A stretch of DNA of 10,014 bases from Alphaproteobacteria bacterium (GTDB lineage Bacteria > Pseudomonadota > Alphaproteobacteria > Acetobacterales > Acetobacteraceae). The DNA is taken from assembly GCA_013298245.1 (NCBI GenBank), contig JAAFHD010000104.1, positions 1-10,014 of the forward strand, written 5' to 3'. The notes below the pieces were generated by a model. That model saw only the letters and a program-made list of their open reading frames with translations, did not search any database and was not told the origin of the DNA. A program made the position numbers and the translations under genes. Shown piece by piece: positions 7,098-10,014 of this stretch (position 1 is its first letter; every line of letters starts with the position of its first letter).

Positions 7098-8054
7098 ATG
7101 CTGACGCGCCGCGCCATCCTCGCCACACCTGCCATCGCCCTGCCCGCAACGGCGCAGCCCGCCTGGCCCGCAGCCCGCCCCATCGAAGTCTTCGTCGGCT
7201 TCTCCGCCGGCGGCGGCGTCGATGTCATGGCGCGCGCCTGTGCCCCATTCCTGGCCAAGCTGCTGCCGGGTGCGCGTTTCGTCATCGTCAATCGCCCCGG
7301 TGCGGCGGGCCAGCTGGCGATCGAAGCCGCGGCCAACGCGGCCCCAGACGGCTTCACCATCGCGGCCACCAGCCTGCCCGGCCTCGCCTCCATCCCGGTC
7401 GAGCGCCAGGTGCGCTACCGCCCCGCGGACCTCACCTACATCGCCAATGTGGTCGATGACCCCTGCGCGCTGTTCGTGCGCCCCGAAAGCCCGCTGCGCA
7501 CGCTGGCCGATGTCATCGCGCAGGGCCGCGCACAGCCGGAAATCCTGACCTATGGCCTGACCGGCATCGGCTCCGACGACCACCTGACCATGTTCCGCCT
7601 GGAAGCGTTGACCGGCGCGCGGCTGACGCATGTGCCCTTCCCCGGCATCGGCCAGTTGTTGCCGCAGGTCTTCTCCGGCCAGGTTGCGATCGCGGCGATG
7701 AATGTCAGCGAGGCCCTGCCCTTCGTGCGCGAAGGCCGCCTGCGCGGCATCGCGCAAGCCGCTGCGACGCGCTGGCCCGGCATGCCCACACTTGCGACGT
7801 ATCGCGAGCAAGGTGCGGATGTGATCGGCAGTGCGTCGCGCGGCTTCATCGCACCCGGCAACCTGCCCGCGGATATCACCGACCGCCTGGTCGGTGCCTT
7901 CCGCACCATGCTGGCCGACCCCGCCTTCGTGGCCGAGACTGAGCGCCTGTCGATGCCGCTCAGCCCCGTCCTCGGCGCCGACTATCGGGCCCTCGCGCTG
8001 AGCATGGAGGCCGAGCTGCGCGCCATGTGGGCGCGCCGCCCCTGGACGGGCTGA
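7098..8054 (+). CDS. Bug/TctC-family periplasmic binding protein (orphan tripartite tricarboxylate transporter receptor)
   Basis: This is an exported receptor of 318 residues. The N-terminus MLTRRAILATP has a twin-arginine pair (R4-R5), a short hydrophobic core and a likely cleavage after ATA (18/19). The mature chain has the Bug hallmarks: IEVFVGFSAGGGVDVMAR at the first ligand loop, VNRPGAAGQLA then APDGFTI, the GIGSDDHL loop, HVPFPG, FSGQVAIA and a late GMPTLATYREQG. Such proteins bind carboxylates or similar small acids in a closing cleft. No TctA or TctB membrane partner is in the window, which is common for the expanded Bug families of Acetobacteraceae and Burkholderiales. It probably shares the transcript of the ABC operon (49-bp gap) and could serve as an extra receptor or sensor. 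The start ATG 7098 has GGGAG 7 nt upstream inside a hairpin. Confidence 0.9.
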   Translation: MLTRRAILATPAIALPATAQPAWPAARPIEVFVGFSAGGGVDVMARACAPFLAKLLPGARFVIVNRPGAAGQLAIEAAANAAPDGFTIAATSLPGLASIPVERQVRYRPADLTYIANVVDDPCALFVRPESPLRTLADVIAQGRAQPEILTYGLTGIGSDDHLTMFRLEALTGARLTHVPFPGIGQLLPQVFSGQVAIAAMNVSEALPFVREGRLRGIAQAAATRWPGMPTLATYREQGADVIGSASRGFIAPGNLPADITDRLVGAFRTMLADPAFVAETERLSMPLSPVLGADYRALALSMEAELRAMWARRPWTG

Positions 8055-8077
8055 ACGCCGCGCGCCACGCTCACGCC

Positions 8078-8983
8078 ATGGAACCCTGGGAATGGCCGGA
8101 GGCGCAGTGGCGCCACATCACGCATCGCGCGCGCGCCGGGCGTTCGCTCGCACCCACGCATTGGCCCGATGGCGCGCGTTGCGCCGTGGCGCTGTCCTTC
8201 GATGCGGACCACGACACCATCCCGCTGCGCGACGGCGATGAGAGCCCGATGCGGATCAGCCAGGGCCAATACGGCGCGCGCCAAGGCGTGCCTCGCATCC
8301 GCGCGATGCTGGAACGCCAGGCAGTGCCGGCGAGCTTCTTCTACCCCGCGGTCTCCGCCCTGCTCTACCCCGATGAGGTGCGCGCGGTCGCGGCCGAGGG
8401 GCATGAGATCGGCATCCACTCCTGGATCCACGAAGCCAACACCAAGCTGCCGCCGGGCGTGGAGCGCGAACTCACGATGCGCGCGGCCGATACGCTGGAG
8501 TGCATCAGCGGCCAGCGCCCCGTCGGCATCCGCACGGCGTCATGGGATTTTTCCGTCGACACCATGGGCATCATCCAGGAGATGGGGCTGCTCTACGATT
8601 CATCGCTCATGGCCGATGACGACCCCTATGAATTGGAAGTGCAAGGCGCGCCCAGTGGGATCGTGGAACTGCCGCCCGAATGGATTCGCGATGATGCCGT
8701 GTACTTCAACATGAACCGCTTTTCGGCACTGCGGCCCTACACGCCGCCTTCGGCGGTGGAAGAAATCTTCTGGGCGGAATTCGAGGGTGCCCACGCCGAA
8801 GGCGGCGTCTTCCTGCTGACGATGCACCCGCACCATATTGGCCATCGCAGCCGCATCACCATGCTGGAACGCCTGGTCGCGCGCATGAAGGCGATGGGCG
8901 ATTGCTGGTTCTGCACGCATGCGGAACTGGCGCGCTGGTGCGCGCAACACGCGAAGACCGGCCCACTTCATTCCTCGACGTAA
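8078..8983 (+). CDS. NodB-fold polysaccharide deacetylase family hydrolase (PuuE/cyclic-imide hydrolase type)
   Basis: This is a metal-dependent C-N hydrolase of about 301 residues. LSFDADHD (39-46) is NodB motif 1 with D42 as likely base and D44 as metal ligand. GIHSWIHE (112-119) gives the HxxxH metal pair H114/H118. RTASWDFS (R152, W156) is motif 3, YDSSLMADDDPY (173-184) motif 4, and LTMHPHHIGHRSR (H250-P251) supplies the last histidine. No signal peptide is seen, so it should act in the cytoplasm. That, with the overall form, points to the PuuE allantoinase/cyclic-imide hydrolase branch rather than cell-wall chitin deacetylases. It may open or deacylate the imported compound. The start is uncertain: ATG 8078 has no clear ribosome site, and a GTG at 8027 in the same frame would overlap the Bug gene by 28 bp. 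Its 3' end overlaps der by 16 bp. Confidence 0.85.
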   Translation: MEPWEWPEAQWRHITHRARAGRSLAPTHWPDGARCAVALSFDADHDTIPLRDGDESPMRISQGQYGARQGVPRIRAMLERQAVPASFFYPAVSALLYPDEVRAVAAEGHEIGIHSWIHEANTKLPPGVERELTMRAADTLECISGQRPVGIRTASWDFSVDTMGIIQEMGLLYDSSLMADDDPYELEVQGAPSGIVELPPEWIRDDAVYFNMNRFSALRPYTPPSAVEEIFWAEFEGAHAEGGVFLLTMHPHHIGHRSRITMLERLVARMKAMGDCWFCTHAELARWCAQHAKTGPLHSST

Positions 8984-10014
8984 GGATTGTCCGTCCCGCG
9001 CAGATGCAGCCGGATCGGCGTGCCCGGCATGTTGAATTCCTCGCGCAGCGAATTCACCAGATAGCGCTGGTAGTCGATCGGCGTTTCATCCGCGCGCGTG
9101 CCAAAGACGGCGATCGTGGGCGGCCGCGCCGTCGGCATGGTCGCATAGCGCATCTTCAACCGCCGCCCGCTGACCAAGGGCGGCTGGTGCCGCGCCAGCG
9201 CATTTTCCAGCCAGCGGTTCAAGGCGCCCGTGCCGATGCGCGTATTCCACACGGCAACGGCCTGCCGCACCGCCGGCATCAGCTTGTCCACGCCGCGCCC
9301 ATTGGCGGCCGACATCGGCACCACCGCAATCCCACGCAGCTGCGTCAACTGCACCGACAGCTGGTCATCCAGCGCCTTGCGCGCGACGTTGCGATCCTCA
9401 ACCGCGTCCCACTTGTTCAGCGCGATGACGATGCAGCGCCCCTCGCGCTCCGCCAGCCGCGCGATGCGCAAATCCTGCTCGTGCAACCCCAGCGCCGCAT
9501 CCAGCACCAGCACCACCGCCTCCGCCTCGCGCAGCGCCGAAATGGTGGACGCGACCGACAGCCCCTCCAGCCTGTCGGTCACGCGCGATTTGCGGCGCAT
9601 GCCCGCCGTGTCCACCAGGCGGACAGGCCCTTCCGCGTCGCGCCACTCCGTCGGCACCGCATCACGCGTGAGGCCGGGTTCAGGGCCGGTGATCATCCGC
9701 TCCTCGCCCAACAGCGCGTTCAGCAGCGTGGATTTTCCCGCATTCGGCCGCCCGACCAGCGCGAGCCGCAACGGGCGTTCCTTATCCGGCCGCGGCTGAT
9801 CCTCATCTGGCAGCGCCAGCGACACCGCCTCATGCAGATCCGAAAACCCCTCGCCATGCTCCGATGAAATCGGGATGGGGTCGCCGAGGCCTAACTCATA
9901 GGCCTCCAGCGCCGCCTGCGCGCCCGCGCGCCCCTCAGCCTTGTTCGCCAGCAGCACCACGGGCTTGCCGGTGCGGCGGATCACTTCCGCAAACGCGCGA
10001 TCCGTCGGCGTCAG
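8968..10014 (-). CDS. der: Ribosome-associated GTPase Der (EngA), N-terminal part beyond the right edge
   Basis: Der is an essential double GTPase that helps assemble the 50S subunit. The visible 348 codons begin late in the first G domain: LTPTDRAF, then its G4 motif NKAE (9934-9945) and the G5-like ISSEHGEG. The second G domain is complete, with P-loop GRPNAGKST (about 9727-9753), switch I threonine in GLTRD, DTAGMRRKS (G3), NKWD (G4) and SAANGRG (G5). The C-terminal KH-like domain follows (NTRIGTGALNRWLE, the KMRYATMPTARPPTIAVF stretch, and the end GTPIRLHLRGTDNPYVEE). About 100-110 N-terminal residues lie outside the window. The frame is intact and no key motif is missing. It is convergent with the deacetylase-family gene and is a housekeeping gene bordering the accessory locus. 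Confidence 0.96.
   Translation of the reverse strand: MTPTDRAFAEVIRRTGKPVVLLANKAEGRAGAQAALEAYELGLGDPIPISSEHGEGFSDLHEAVSLALPDEDQPRPDKERPLRLALVGRPNAGKSTLLNALLGEERMITGPEPGLTRDAVPTEWRDAEGPVRLVDTAGMRRKSRVTDRLEGLSVASTISALREAEAVVLVLDAALGLHEQDLRIARLAEREGRCIVIALNKWDAVEDRNVARKALDDQLSVQLTQLRGIAVVPMSAANGRGVDKLMPAVRQAVAVWNTRIGTGALNRWLENALARHQPPLVSGRRLKMRYATMPTARPPTIAVFGTRADETPIDYQRYLVNSLREEFNMPGTPIRLHLRGTDNPYVEE

Noticed and set aside
5942..7393. 483-codon open frame on the minus strand, antisense to the ABC ATPase and the start of the Bug gene
   Set aside because: It lies over a fully motif-complete ATPase, has low-complexity Arg/His/Val composition and no recognisable domain; it is a shadow of GC-rich coding.
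8902..9867. 321-codon plus-strand frame across der
   Set aside because: It is antisense to the unmistakable Der GTPase and has shadow composition (Arg, Gln, His-rich).
1..10014. CRISPR arrays, tRNA/rRNA genes, insertion sequences, toxin-antitoxin or phage-defence genes
   Set aside because: I saw no spaced direct repeats, no cloverleaf with CCA-type acceptor, no transposase motifs or flanking repeats, and no defence domains. Composition looks even across the window, so there is no sign of recent transfer.

Overview
The window is GC-rich DNA with densely packed genes and a strong G/C bias at codon third positions, as in many Alphaproteobacteria. A Bug/TctC-type binding protein, a CUT1-type ABC importer, a DUF1826 gene behind a Zur-like box and the style of the Der protein together suggest an Acetobacteraceae (Roseomonas-like) or related alphaproteobacterium. 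That placement is an inference from gene content, not from a marker tree. I see no rRNA, tRNA, CRISPR array, insertion sequence or phage gene.

Layout, left to right. (1) Positions 1-563, minus strand: a DUF1826 protein whose last residues run off the left edge. A perfect 17-bp inverted repeat that reads as an alphaproteobacterial Zur (zinc uptake repressor) box lies 4 bp before its start codon. (2) 585-2638, minus strand: a two-gene unit coupled by an ATGA overlap, encoding a DauA-like FAD-dependent D-amino-acid dehydrogenase and then a PLP-dependent serine/threonine dehydratase-like enzyme. (3) 2639-2745: a divergent control region with nested dyad symmetry. (4) 2746-8983, plus strand: a compact transport and catabolism operon. 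It encodes a Tat-exported family-1 solute-binding protein, two MalF/MalG-type permeases, a MalK/UgpC-type ATPase, an orphan Bug/TctC periplasmic binding protein, and a NodB-fold hydrolase of the polysaccharide deacetylase/PuuE/cyclic-imide hydrolase type. (5) 8968-10014, minus strand: the C-terminal two thirds of the GTPase Der (EngA), converging on the operon and overlapping its last gene by 16 bp.

The divergent blocks 2-4 read as one nutrient-scavenging locus (inference). An unknown amino- or amide-containing solute is bound in the periplasm and imported by the ABC system. The NodB-fold enzyme could open or deacylate it at a C-N bond. The oxidoreductase and PLP enzyme could oxidise or deaminate the resulting amino acid. 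The substrate cannot be read from the sequence. In the oxidoreductase, the carboxylate-binding residues of D-arginine dehydrogenase are kept, while those I recall as contacting the guanidinium end are replaced by hydrophobic residues.

The small RNA and DNA structures are the least ordinary part of the window. They are a hairpin that presents the Shine-Dalgarno of the Bug gene in its loop directly before the ATG, a perfect 10-bp GC hairpin between the solute-binding protein and the first permease, and the Zur-like box placed almost on a start codon.
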